A stretch of DNA of 64,000 nt from JALORV01 sp963703945 (lineage in GTDB: Bacteria; Pseudomonadota; Gammaproteobacteria; Burkholderiales; Burkholderiaceae_F). Where the stretch lies: assembly GCA_963703945.1 (NCBI GenBank), contig CAVPGM010000010.1:62001-126000 (forward strand). The letters are read 5' to 3'. The notes under the pieces were generated by a model, which did no database searches, was not told where the DNA came from, and was given only the letters and a program-made list of their open reading frames with translations. Positions 45,236-54,673 of this stretch are shown piece by piece; position 1 is the first letter of the stretch; every line of letters starts with the position of its first letter. A program made the translations under genes and the position numbers.

Positions 45236-47320
45236 TCACCAGATACGGACGCCCTGGTCCGGCGGCAGGTACAGCTTGTCGCCTGCCTTCACGTCGAACG
45301 CCTCGGCGAACGCCGGCATGTTGCGCAGGATGCCGTTGACGCGGTACTCGCTCGGGCTGTGCGGGTCGGTCAGCAGGCGCTTGCGCAGCTCGTCCTCGCG
45401 GTACTTGCGCGCCCAGACCTGGGCCCAGCCGAGGAAGAAGCGCTGGTCGCCGGTGAAGCCGTCGATCACCGGCGCCGGCTTGCCGTCGAGCGCGATCTGG
45501 TAGGCCTCGTAGGCGACCGCGAGGCCCGCCAGGTCGCCGATGTTCTCGCCGAGCGTCAGCTCGCCGTTGACGTTCATGCCGGGCAGCGGGCTGAACGCGT
45601 CGTACTGCTGCACCGAGCGCGTCGGCGCGCGCCTTGAAGCGCTCGTCGTCCTCGTCGGTCCACCAGTCGCGCAGCACGCCCTCGCCGTCGAACTTGCGGC
45701 CCTGGTCGTCGAAGCCGTGGCTGATCTCGTGGCCGATCACCGCGCCGATGCCGCCGTAGTTCACGGCGTCGTCGGCCTTCAGGTCGAAGAACGGCGGCTG
45801 CAGGATCGCGGCCGGGAACACGATCTCGTTGGCGAGCGGGTTGTAGTAGGCGTTGACCGTCTGCGGCGTCATGCCCCACTCGGTCCTGTCGACCGGCTTG
45901 CCGAGCCTTGGCGAGCTCGCGCTTGCACGTTCACCTCACGCGCGCGCAGCACGTTGCCGACCAGGTCGTCGCGGCTGGATCACGAGGCCCGGGTAGTCCT
46001 TCCACTTGTCCGGGTAGCCGATCTTGACCGTGAAGTTGCGCGAGCTTGTCGTGCGCCTCGCTGCCTCGTCTCCGGCCCCATCCAGTCGAGCTCGTCGATC
46101 GACGCGTCGAACGCCTCGAGCAGGTTGCGCGACCAGCACGTCCATGCGCTGCTTCGCTTCCGGCGGGAAGTGACGCTCGACGTACACCTTGCCGAGCAGG
46201 TCGCCCATCGCGCCTTCGAGTCTCGGCGAGCGCGCGCTTCCAGCGCGGCTTGATCTGCGGCGTGCCGGACAGCGTGCGCTGGTAGAAGTCGAAGTTCTCG
46301 TCGACGAACGCCTTGCTCAGGTACGGCGAGAACGCGTCGATCGCGCGCAGCGTGCAGGTAGTCCTGCCACGTCGCGAGCGGCACGTCGTCGAGCGCCTTG
46401 CCGACTTCCTGGAAGTAATCCGGCTGCGCCGACCACCAGCTGGCCCGAGCCCGGCAGCGTCATCTGCGTCGAGCCACGTCGACCAGTCGATGCCGGGCGT
46501 CGCCTTCTCGGCGCCTGCGACGTCGAACGGGTTGTAGAGCGTCTCGATGTCGCGCATCTTCACGGCCGGCCAGGAGGCCTTGGCGAGGCGCGTCTCGAAC
46601 GCCATCAGCGTCCTTGCGCGACCGCGGCGGAGTCCTTGCGGCCGGCCAGCTTGAGCACGTTGTCGATGTGCTTCTCGTAGGCGGCGCGGATCTCGACGAA
46701 CCGCTGCTCGTCCGAGAAGTAGTAGTCGCGCTCCGGCAGGCCGAGGCCCGACTGCGTCACCCACAGCGTGTTGAGGTCCGGGTTCTTCGCGTCCGGCGAA
46801 GATCTGCGCGCCGATCGGGTTGTCGATCATCAGCAGCTGCGCGCGGGCGAGGTAGTCGAGCAGCTGCCTGCGGTCCTTGATCGCGGCGATGCGGTCGAGC
46901 TCGGGCTGCAGCGGCTGCGAGGCCGAGCTGCTCGACCTGCGCCTCGTCCATGAAGCTCGAGTAGAAGTCGCCGATCAGCTGCTGGTCGGTGCCCGCCGGC
47001 GGCCTTGGCCGCGGCGGCTTCCTCGACGATGACGCGCAGGTTCTTCTCGGCCTCGTCCGACAGCAGCGTGAACGTGCCGTAGTTCGACTTGTCGGCCGGA
47101 ATCTCGGTGTTCTTGAGCCAGGTGCCGTTGACGAACCGGTACAGGTCGTCCTGCGGCCGCACGGTGCGGTCGAAGTTCTGCAGGAACAGGCCGGACGTCA
47201 GCGCCGGCGCGGCAGCAACCGCGGTGCGGTCGCGGCGGCGGGCGATTCCGGCGCCGGCGCAGCATAGGCGGCAAGGGTCGTCAGGGTCAGGGCGACGGGC
47301 AAGGACCAACGCAACTGCAT
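45236..47320 (-). CDS. M13-family zinc metallopeptidase (PepO/neprilysin-like)
   Basis: Exported endopeptidase. ATG 47320; signal MQLRWSLPVALTLTTLAAYA. The N-terminal domain has DLYRFVNGTWLKNTEIPADK. The catalytic domain shows NPLANEIVFPAAILQPPFFD, zinc motif HExxH in AVIGHEISHGFDDQGRKFDG and the third ligand in TLGENIGDLAGLAVAYEAY. RFFLGWAQVWARKYREDELR follows, and the family ending PPDQGVRIW. About 690 residues. Around fifteen frame changes, dense between 45900 and 47000. It follows lemA-TPM on the same strand, but the M13 gene is upstream of lemA by 68 bases. Confidence 0.88.
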
Positions 47321-47385
47321 CGTCAGGACTCCATGATTACCGGGCGCGGCCGCTGCGGGCCACGAGACCGGCGATTATAGAGGAA

Positions 47386-47755
47386 TCAGCTCCGGCCCAG
47401 CCGCAGGTGGATCGGCCAGTTGAGAGAAGCGTGCGCAGGCCAGAGCGTTGCGAGCTCCGCCGCGATGGCCGGCAACGGGTCCTGGCCGGGGTGCGCGTCG
47501 CTGAGCGAGTCCCCATTTGCGACTGGAGGGACGGCGCAATCTCCTCGGCCCACGGGAACGGGAGCGTCTGGTACGCCTCCTCGACGTAGCGGCGCTCCGG
47601 CGGCCAGTCGTCGCCGACGACGTCTTCGTAGAACCGGTGCACGGTGCCGTCGACCGCACGGATCGCAGCGAAGTGCCCGGCCAGCGCGATCGCCGCCTGG
47701 CCGTTGCCGGCGGCGCAATCGCGTGGCAACCGGCGAGCCACTACAATCGCGCATT
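47386..47755 (-). pseudogene. SAM-dependent methyltransferase remnant with internal deletions
   Basis: Pieces of a YafE/trans-aconitate-methyltransferase-like enzyme. The motif I region RRLPRDCAAGNGQAAIALAG followed by FAAIRAVD joins directly to GTVHRFYEDVVGDDWPPERR, with YVEEAYQTLPFPWAEEIAPS. The family normally has about 100 residues between those segments, covering the rest of the Rossmann fold. A second, smaller gap separates this from AHPGQDPLPAIAAELATLWP and the ending HLRLGRS. The N-terminus is also missing. The sequence deletions are clean joins rather than one-base slips, so this looks like a decayed gene or a collapsed assembly. Divergent from the DUF2721 gene. Confidence 0.65.
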
Positions 47756-47777
47756 GGATCGTGCAGGATACAGCGCC

Positions 47778-48215
47778 GTGGATGGAATCGAAGTCGTCGA
47801 CATTGCCCATGCGATCCAGCTCGCGCTCGCGCCGGTGTTCCTGCTGTCCGGCATCTGGGTCTTCCTGGGCGTGCTGGCGAGCCGCCTCGCGCGCATCGTC
47901 GACCGCGCGCGCAACATGGAGAAGGAGTTGCGCCTGCCTGAGGCGCGCGACGCCGATCGCATCCGCAGCCAGCTGCAGGCGCTGGCGAGACGCGCCCGCT
48001 ACATCAACATCGCGATCACGCTCGGCACCATCGCCGCCCTGCTGGTGGCCATCGTCATCGCGCTGCTGTTCTCGAGCACGTTCATCCCGCTCAACCTCGC
48101 GCCGCCGCTCGCGCTGCTGTTCGTGCTGGCGATGTGCGCGCTGGTCGCCGCGTTCGTGAGCTTCCTGGTCGAAGTGCGGGTCGCGATCGCGGTGCTGCGG
48201 ATCGGCGACGTCTAG
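47778..48215 (+). CDS. DUF2721 membrane protein
   Basis: Intact, about 145 residues; GTG 47778 gives VDGIEVVDIAHAIQLALAPV. Three membrane segments: LAPVFLLSGIWVFLGVLASR, INIAITLGTIAALLVAIVIA and LALLFVLAMCALVAAFVSFL. Between the first two is a charged helix, RIVDRARNMEKELRLPEARD, the conserved core of DUF2721. Function unknown. Its TAG stop (48213-48215) shares the palindromic CTAG with the stop of the convergent amidohydrolase gene. Confidence 0.85.
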   Translation: MDGIEVVDIAHAIQLALAPVFLLSGIWVFLGVLASRLARIVDRARNMEKELRLPEARDADRIRSQLQALARRARYINIAITLGTIAALLVAIVIALLFSSTFIPLNLAPPLALLFVLAMCALVAAFVSFLVEVRVAIAVLRIGDV

Positions 48216-49944
48216 CGGCGTTCGAACACGACCTGGCCGCCGACAAGCGTCATGTCGACCTCGATGGCGTGGATCGCCAGGGGATCGGTCGCGAACAGGT
48301 TGCGGCTCAGCACGACGAGGTCGGCGAGCTTGCCGACGGCGATCGTGCCGCGCTCGGCTTCGTCGTGGAGCAGGTAAGCGCCCGACGCCGTGTACGCGGC
48401 AACGGCCTCGGGCAGCGTCAGGCGCTCGCGCCGGAATCCACGGCGACGTCCTCGACACCGTCCGGGTTCCTGCCGCCCGGATAGCGTCGCGTGACTGCGG
48501 TCTCGATGCCGTCCAGCGGATTCACGCCGGTGACCGGCCAGTCCGAGCCCCAGACGAGCGTGGCCTGGGCGTCGAGCAGCGACCGCGTCAGGTACAGGTT
48601 CGCACTGCGCTCGGGGCCGAACATCTTCGTCGCGAACACGGTCTCCCACGGATCGCCTCGATTCCACAGCGGCGACATGTTCGCGACGACGCCGAGCGCC
48701 TTGAAGCGCGGCAGGTCGGCAGCGTCGATCATGCGCGAGGTGGGCCAGCGTGTGGCGCGAATCGCGCGCGCCGTTCACGCGGCGCGCTGCCGCAAACGCG
48801 TCGAGCGAGGCGCGCACCGCGCCGTCGCCGAGCGCATGCACATGAACCTGGAAGCCCTCGGCATCGAGTCGGGCAACGACGCGCTTGAGACGCTCGGGTT
48901 CGAGGAACAGCTGGCCGTGACCGAACTTCTCCGGCTCGTCGCTGTACGGTTGCAGCAGCGCGACCGTGTGCGAACCGTAGGCGCCGTCGAGCACGATCTT
49001 CACGCAGTTGGCGTCGATGGCCGTGCCCGCGAACGCCTGGCGTCGGCTCGATCGAGGTCGATGCACCTGACGATCATCGTCCAGCGCGGGATCGAAGTAC
49101 TGGCAGACAGCGCACGCGCTGGTCGATGCGGCCGGCCTGCGCCAGCGCCAGCGTACGCCTGCAGCAGGCGGCTCGCTGCGGCATCGACGAATGCCGTGAT
49201 TCCGTTGCGCTTCAGCTCGGTCAGCGCCGCGGCGAGGTCTTCGGCCATTTCATCCGTGGTCAGCGGCGGGATGACGCCGCGCACGACGTCCATCGCCGCC
49301 TCTTGCAGCACGCCGGTAGGGCGCCCCGCCGCGTCCCGCTCGATGCGGCCGTTCGGCGGGTCCGGCGGTGTCGGCCGCGACGCCGGACTTCGCGCGAGCG
49401 CCTGCGAGTTCGACCAGCGCCATGTGCAGCGAGTTGTTCGTCAGGAAGGCGGGCCGGTCGGGCACGGCCGCATCGAGCATCTCGCGCGTCGGCTGACCGC
49501 TCGGCAGGAAAGCCGCTTCATCCCAGCCCGTGCCGACGATCCACTCCTTGCGCGGATGTGCCGCGGCAAATCACGCGGATGCGCTCGAAGCATCTGCCTC
49601 GCGGGTCTTTGCAGTCCGCCGAGGTCGAGCGTCGTGCCGGGATTCGGCACGCCAGCCAGGATGCACGTGCGAATCCTGGAAACCCGGCAGCAGCGTCCGG
49701 CCGCTGCAGGTCGACGACGCGAGTGTTCCCGCCGACGAACTGCCGCGCATCGTCATCGGTGCCGACGATAGACGATGCGGTCCTTGCGCGATCGCCACCG
49801 CAGCAGCGGTCGGCTGGGCGGCATCGACGGTGTAGACGGCGCCGTTCAGCAAGACGATATCGGCCTGGCTGGGCCTGCACTGTGCGCGGCGGCTGCGCAG
49901 CCGCAGACGACAGCGACGACGCCACCAGGGCTGCGGGCTCGCAT
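48212..49944 (-). CDS. YtcJ-like metal-dependent amidohydrolase, exported
   Basis: ATG 49944 behind CGGAGGT; the N-terminus VVAVVCGCAAAAHSAGP looks like a signal peptide. DIVLLNGAVYTVDAAQPTAA is the typical beta-sandwich start of amidohydrolases. The metal site includes FQDSHVHPGW, VHVHALGDGAVRASLDAFAA, HTLAHL and LVWGSDWPVTGVNPLDGIET. The C-terminus has AVGKLADLVVLSRNLFATDP and ends VGGQVVFERR. About 575 residues. Many frame changes near 49840, 49780, 49690, 49590, 49340, 49120, 49060, 48735 and 48430. Substrate unknown; YtcJ-like enzymes are often predicted N-substituted formamide or related amide hydrolases. Confidence 0.82.
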
Positions 49945-50071
49945 ATCCAACCTCCGACCGAATCATTGATGATCGTGCGGCGCCGGTGCGACAGCGCGGC
50001 GCCCGGGCGGCACGGATCATATCGGAGCGTGAGCGTGTCGATTCCCGCAGGCGAAGCCAGCGTCCGGCAAG

Positions 50072-50103
50072 AAAAAAGCCCCGGTCTTTTGGGGACCGGG
50101 GCT
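50072..50103 (-). terminator. Rho-independent terminator of the small 68-residue gene
   Basis: On the minus strand AGCCCCGGTC pairs with GACCGGGGCT around a short CCCAAAA loop, followed by a run of six T. It lies 68 bases after the stop at 50171. A strong textbook hairpin, which says the small gene upstream is a real transcription unit. Confidence 0.85.
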
Positions 50104-50170
50104 GGAGTGGGCGGACTTTGGTCGAAGGGAAGGGGAAAAGTCCGCCAGGGGAACCGTTGCGCCGCGCCGC

Positions 50171-50377
50171 TCAGTGCAGCCTTGCCCACTGCAGGACCTT
50201 GACGTCCTGCTGCGCGCGGCCGAAGTTGCGTGCGATGATCCGGGTCGCTTCGTTCATGCCCTTGTTCGGGCGCGGCTGGCTGTCGAGTTCGACCACGCCA
50301 CGGAACTCCTCGAGTCCCCGCGGCTGCGGCTGCTCGACGATGAAATGCGCGTAGAACTTGATGCCCATGGACGGCAA
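50171..50377 (-). CDS. Small conserved-looking protein, function unknown
   Basis: Intact, 65-68 residues: MPSMGIKFYAHFIVEQPQPR, then a middle part with FRGVVELDSQPRPNKG and an end KVLQWARLH. ATG 50377 and ATG 50368 are both possible; the second gives MGIKFYAHF. Mixed charge, no membrane segment, no Cys. No family recognised. Its own strong terminator follows, and no gene shares its strand within 560 bases upstream, so it is a single-gene unit. Codon use is like its neighbours. Confidence 0.65.
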   Translation of the reverse strand: MPSMGIKFYAHFIVEQPQPRGLEEFRGVVELDSQPRPNKGMNEATRIIARNFGRAQQDVKVLQWARLH

Positions 50378-50453
50378 GCTACTGTCCGCTCACGGCCTTT
50401 TCCGTGACCGTCGTGCACACAAATCCGGCACCCGCCGCCCGCCTGCCGAAAAC

Positions 50454-50968
50454 ATGACGCGTTACCGAAAACCCGCCACGCCCGGCTCCAGGTATTCGAC
50501 ACCCGCAGGGCGAACGCCGGCTGCGCGCCGAGCTCGACGAACTGTGGCGGGTGCTGCGTCCGCAGGTGACCAGGGCCGTGCAGGAAGCCGCGGCGCAGGG
50601 CGACCGCTCGGAGAATGCGGAATACATCTACGGCAAGCGGCAGCTGCGCGAGATCGACCGTCGTGTGCGCTTCCTGCGCAAGCGGCTCGAGGGCATGGTC
50701 GTGGTCGTCGCGGCCGCCGGACGACCGCAGCCGGATCTTTTTCGGCGCCTGGGTGCAGGTGGAGGACGAGGCCGGCACCGCCACGGAGTTTCGCATCGTC
50801 GGGCCGGACGAAATCGACCCGGCGCGGCGTTACGTCAGCATGGATTCACCGCTCGCCCGTGCGCTGATGGGCAAGCGTGTCGACGACGAGGTGACGATCG
50901 AGGTGCCCGGTGGACGACGCGCTTACGTCGTCGTCGGCATCCGTTACGAGGAACCGGTCGCCTCGTGA
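50454..50968 (+). CDS. greB: Transcription elongation factor GreB
   Basis: Rescues backtracked RNA polymerase by stimulating transcript cleavage. ATG 50454 gives MTRYRKPATPGSRYSTP. The coiled-coil tip reads AAAQGDRSENAEYIYGKRQL, with the acidic D and E residues that reach the active centre; the following helix is REIDRRVRFLRKRLEGMVVV. The C-terminal FKBP-like domain has RIFFGAWVQVEDEAGTATEF, RIVGPDEIDPARRYVSMDSP and GKRVDDEVTIEVPGGRRAYV. The IYGKRQLREID segment favours GreB over GreA. About 170 residues. Frame changes near 50505 and 50718. Its end overlaps the GFA gene by 25 bases, convergently. Confidence 0.92.
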
Positions 50969-51422
50969 CGCGGCAGGCCGTCGTGGATCTCGCCGATCCA
51001 CGGCACGTGCGTCCGCCCAGTGCACGTGCGCCTGCGGCTGCAGCCGCGCGGCCAGCGCGCGGCATCGACGCTGCCCAGCGTGACGTGCAGCTCGCCCGGC
51101 CAGCGGGTCGACTCGAAGAAGAGCGGCGTGCCGCAGCGACCGCAGAAACTGCGCGTCGCCTCGGGCGATGAACGGTAGGTGCGCGAGGCGCTCCGCGCCG
51201 CCGATCGAGTTCGAAGCGCTCGCCGTCGGTACCGATCCACGTGACGAAGCCGGCGCCCTGCGCGCGCCGGCACATCGTGCAGTGACAATGCGCGACCCAG
51301 AGCGGCGGCAGCGCGAAGCGATAACGGACGGCGCCGCAGAGGCAGCTGCCCTCACCCGTGCCGCCGTCTCCCGCTGACGCGGGCGAGGGTGAAGAAGGCG
51401 AAGACGTGCCCGGCGCAGTCAC
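50944..51422 (-). CDS. GFA/CENP-V family zinc protein
   Basis: Glutathione-dependent formaldehyde-activating (GFA)-like fold with structural and catalytic zinc cysteines: GEGSCLCGAVRYRFALP, VAHCHCTMCRRAQGAGFVTW and FCGRCGTPLFFES. The ending reads LPRHEATGSS. GTG 51422 overlaps the homospermidine synthase stop (GTGA), so the two are translationally coupled; a low-complexity Ser/Pro stretch precedes the first Cys. About 155 residues. Frame changes near 51210 and 51160. True formaldehyde activity is rarely shown for this family, so the function is open. Confidence 0.8.
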
Positions 51423-52841
51423 ACCACGCGGACGTTCTTGAACTGCCAGGGATCCGTCTCGTCGAGGTCTTCGGGGAACATGCCGGCCGCGATCGACCAG
51501 CGGATGCCACTCGGTGTACTCGCCCACGACCAGGCCGAGGTACGGCCGGCAGATCTCGAGGATGCGCTTGTAGTCGATGTCGTCCGGCTCGACGATGCCG
51601 CTGTTCGGGTTCTCGATCGCCCAGATCAGGCCCGCCAGCGCGGAGACCGTGACCTGCAGCGACGTCGCGCTGTTGTGCGGCGCGAGCTGGCGCGCCTCCT
51701 GGACCGAGAGCTGCGAGCCGTACCAGTAGGCGTTCTTCTTGTGGCCCGCGAGCAGCACGCCGAGCTCGTCCACGCCCTTGACGATCTCGTCCATCATGAT
51801 CCGCTTGCGGTCCTGCATGCGCCAGTTGCGGCCGGCGAGCTCGTGCACCGACAGCACCGCGTCGTCGCACGGGTGATAGGCGTAGTGCACCGTCGGGCGA
51901 TAGACGACCTGCTCGCCCTTCTTCACGGTGAGGTAGTCGGAGATCGAGATCGACTCGCCGTGCGTGATCAGGAAGCCGTGGAACGGGCCGGCCATCGGCG
52001 TCCAGGTGCGCACGCGCGTCGCCGCGCCGGGCTGCATCAGGTAGATCGCGCTGCCGCGGCCGAAGTCGTGCTTCTTGCCGTCGCGCGGCCAGTTCTTCTC
52101 GTGCGAGCCCCAGCCGAGTTCGGCCGGCTGGCAGCCTTCGCCGACGAAGCCGTCCACCGACCAGGTGTTGACGAACTCGTTCGGCTCCTTCGGCCGGTTG
52201 CCGACCTGCGTGTCGCGCTCGGCGATGTGGATGACCTTGACGCCGAGCTTGTGCGCGAGCGCCGCCCAGTCGGCGCGCGTGCCCGGCTCGGCCGTGCTCG
52301 ACGCCGGTGTCGCGCGGCGATGTTGAGCAGCGCCTGCTTCACGAGGTGCGAGACGAGGCCCGGGTTGGCGCCGTGCGTGAGCACCGCCGTCGGCGCGCGC
52401 TGCTTCGAGTCCTTGAGCGCCAGCGCCTCCTCGCGCAGCGCGTAGTTGGTGCGCCGCGCCGGCGAGATCGTCGGGTCGGTGTAGCCGCCCGGCCACGGCT
52501 CGATGCAGGTGTCGAGGTAGAGCGCGCCCTTCTCCCAGCAGAACTTGATCAGCGCGATGCGACGACACGTCGACCGACAGGTTCAGCAGGAAGTCGCCGC
52601 GCCCGACGATCGGGTCGAGCACGTTCTTGAAGTTCTCGCGCGTCAGCGCGTGCTTGACGAAACGCACGCCGTATTCCTGCGCGACCTTCTCGCCGGCCTC
52701 GTCGGCGGTGACGATCGTGATCTGGTCGGGCTGGATGCCGACGTGGCGCAGGATCAGCGGCAGCACGCCCTGGCCGATGCTGCCGAAGCCGACGAAGATC
52801 AGGCGGCCGGGGAAGACGACGTGAACGGGATAGCTGGTCAT
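51419..52841 (-). CDS. hss: Homospermidine synthase
   Basis: NAD-dependent enzyme that makes sym-homospermidine from putrescine. ATG 52841. Rossmann start FPGRLIFVGFGSIGQGVLPL, then VGIQPDQITIVTADEAGEKV, LLNLSVDVSS, YLDTCIEPWPGGYTD, TAVLTHGANPGLVSHLVKQA, WSVDGFVGEGCQPAELGWGS, LITHGESISISDYLTV, PTVHYAYHPCDDAVLSVHEL and IVEPDDIDYKRILEICRPYL. About 474 residues, normal for bacterial Hss. Frame changes near 52560, 52310 and 51500. speA, which makes agmatine, lies 1.8 kb away on the other strand; enzymes from agmatine to putrescine are not in the window. Confidence 0.9.
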
Positions 52842-52948
52842 GATTTCTCTATCGGGAATCCTGTGTGGCCGACCCGGAACGGACGGCTGGCTGGCTAGTT
52901 TACCGCGAAACCTGCCGCGGCCGGATGCAGGCGCATGCCGACGCGCGC

Positions 52949-53630
52949 TCAGCCGCGCTGGGCCGTGTCGCGCCAGTGCGGCGGATAGGTCCGCTCGTAG
53001 CCCGGCAGCGCTCCACGCGCTCGATCCAGCGGGCGATCGCCGGGTAGGTCGATCTCCATCGGCAGGAAGCGCGAGCGCAGGTCGCCGGCCTCGCGTTTCT
53101 CCATGGCGCGGCGCAGCAGCATGATGCCCGGAAAGACCGTCATGTCGGCCGCCGACAGGCTGCTCGCCGACGAGCCAGTCCGACTTGCTGAGCCGCCCCT
53201 CGATCGTGCGGGCCTCGCCCGCCGACGATGTGCATCGCCCTGGTGACCTCCTCGGCCTGCTGGTCGAGCTGGTCGAGGAACACGGCCGACACGATCTGCG
53301 TCACGTAGCTGCTCGGCATACGCCTGGTACTCGCAGATCACGCGCATGATCGTCCCGGCCTCCTCGGCCGACGTGCCGAAGAGCGGGTAGCTCGGGGTAC
53401 TTGCGGTCGAGGTAGAGCAGGCAGGCCAGCGACTCGAACACGACGTAGTCGCCGTCCTTCAGCACCGGCACCCGGCCGCGCGGGTTCATGCGCAGCATCT
53501 GCGGCGACTTGTGCTCCTGCTTCGAGAACTGCAGCAGGTGCGAGTCGTAGGCGAGCCGCTTGTACTCGAGCGCGAGCAGCACGCGCCAGGAGTACGGGCT
53601 GCCGCTGCCCCAGTAGAGTTCGATGGCCAT
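52949..53630 (-). CDS. Glutathione S-transferase family protein
   Basis: ATG 53630 gives MAIELYWGSGSPYSWRVLLA, the thioredoxin-fold start with Ser near the GSH site. Then YDSHLLQFSKQEHKSPQMLR, NPRGRVPVLKDGDYVVFESL (cis-Pro and the ES gamma-glutamyl-binding pair) and CLLYLDRKYPELP. The helical C-terminal domain has SAADMTVFPGIMLLRRAMEK and ends YPPHWRDTAQRG. About 225 residues. Frame changes near 53390, 53320, 53225, 53165, 53045 and 53008. Class and substrate are not clear. Confidence 0.85.
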
Positions 53631-53705
53631 GGATCCTCCGCCGCCGCGCCACTTGCGGCGCGGGCGCATCCGGATTGTACTGGCACGCCGCGGAGGAATG
53701 CGACG

Positions 53706-54576
53706 ATGCCATGGCAAACACTGGTCGAGCGCCGGAACAGGCTGGCCGATCTGCTCGGCGACCCGCGGCTGCTGCTCTTCGACTGCCGCTACGAACTCGC
53801 GCGACCCGACGCTGGCCGCGAGGCCTACCTGCGGGGTCACCTGCCTGGCGCCGTCCACGCCGACCTGCACCACGACCTCGCGGCGCCGACGACGCCGACG
53901 CAGCGGCCGCCATCCGCTGCCCGTCCGCAGGACTTCGCGGCGCGGCTGCGGCACTGGGGCGTCGACGACGACTCGCTGCTCGTCGCCTACGACGACGCCA
54001 ACGGCATGTGGGCGTCGCGTTTCTGGTGGATGCCGCGAAGTGGCTCGGTCACGCGCACGTCGCCGTGCTGGACGGCGGCATGCGTCGCTGGCTGCAGCTC
54101 GGCCTGCCGACGACGACGGACTGCCGGCGCCGCGCGCCCGGCCGGCAACTTCGTCGGCACGTCCCGATGCCGGCGCCGTGCGTCGACGCGGACACGCGCA
54201 GGCCGCTGCACTGCGATCCGCGGCGCAGAGTGCTCGATGCGCGCGCGCGCCGAGCGCTATCGCGGCGAGGTCGAACCGATCGACCCGGTCGCGGGCCACG
54301 TGCCCGGCGCGCTCAATCATCCGTCCGTCGGGCGTCGTCGCTGCGGACGGCCGGTTCCTGCCGCCCGCCGCAGCTGGCGCAGCGCGTTCGCCGCAGCGCT
54401 CGGCGGCCGTCGCCCGGCCGACACGATCACGATGTGCGGGTCGGGCGTCACGGCCTGCCACCTGCTGCTCGCGATGGAGCACGCCGGACTGCCCGGCGCG
54501 CGCCTCTACGCCGGCAGCTGGAGCGAGTGGTCGCGCGACCCGTCGCGGCCGGTGGCGCGCGGCGCCGCGACCCTGA
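53706..54576 (+). CDS. Sulfurtransferase with two rhodanese domains
   Basis: Thiosulfate or 3-mercaptopyruvate sulfurtransferase. ATG 53706. The inactive N-terminal rhodanese domain has LLLFDCRYELARPDAGREAY, LRGHLPGAVHADLHHDLAAP and HVAVLDGGMRRWLQLGLP. The active C-terminal domain has GHVPGALNHP and the persulfide cysteine loop TITMCGSGVTACHLLLAMEH, then YAGSWSEWSRDPSRPVA. The CGSGVTA loop is like SseA-type enzymes. The stop near 54574-54576 is one frame away. About 285 residues. Frame changes near 54030, 54115, 54150, 54225, 54330 and 54375. Confidence 0.85.
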
Positions 54577-54673
54577 CCGGCTCGCAGCCGCCGCAGTGCC
54601 TTACGCGCGGCCCCGCTTCTGCTATCGTTCCGCGCCTCTTTTCCGCCGGCCTCAACGCCGGAGCGGACCAGCA

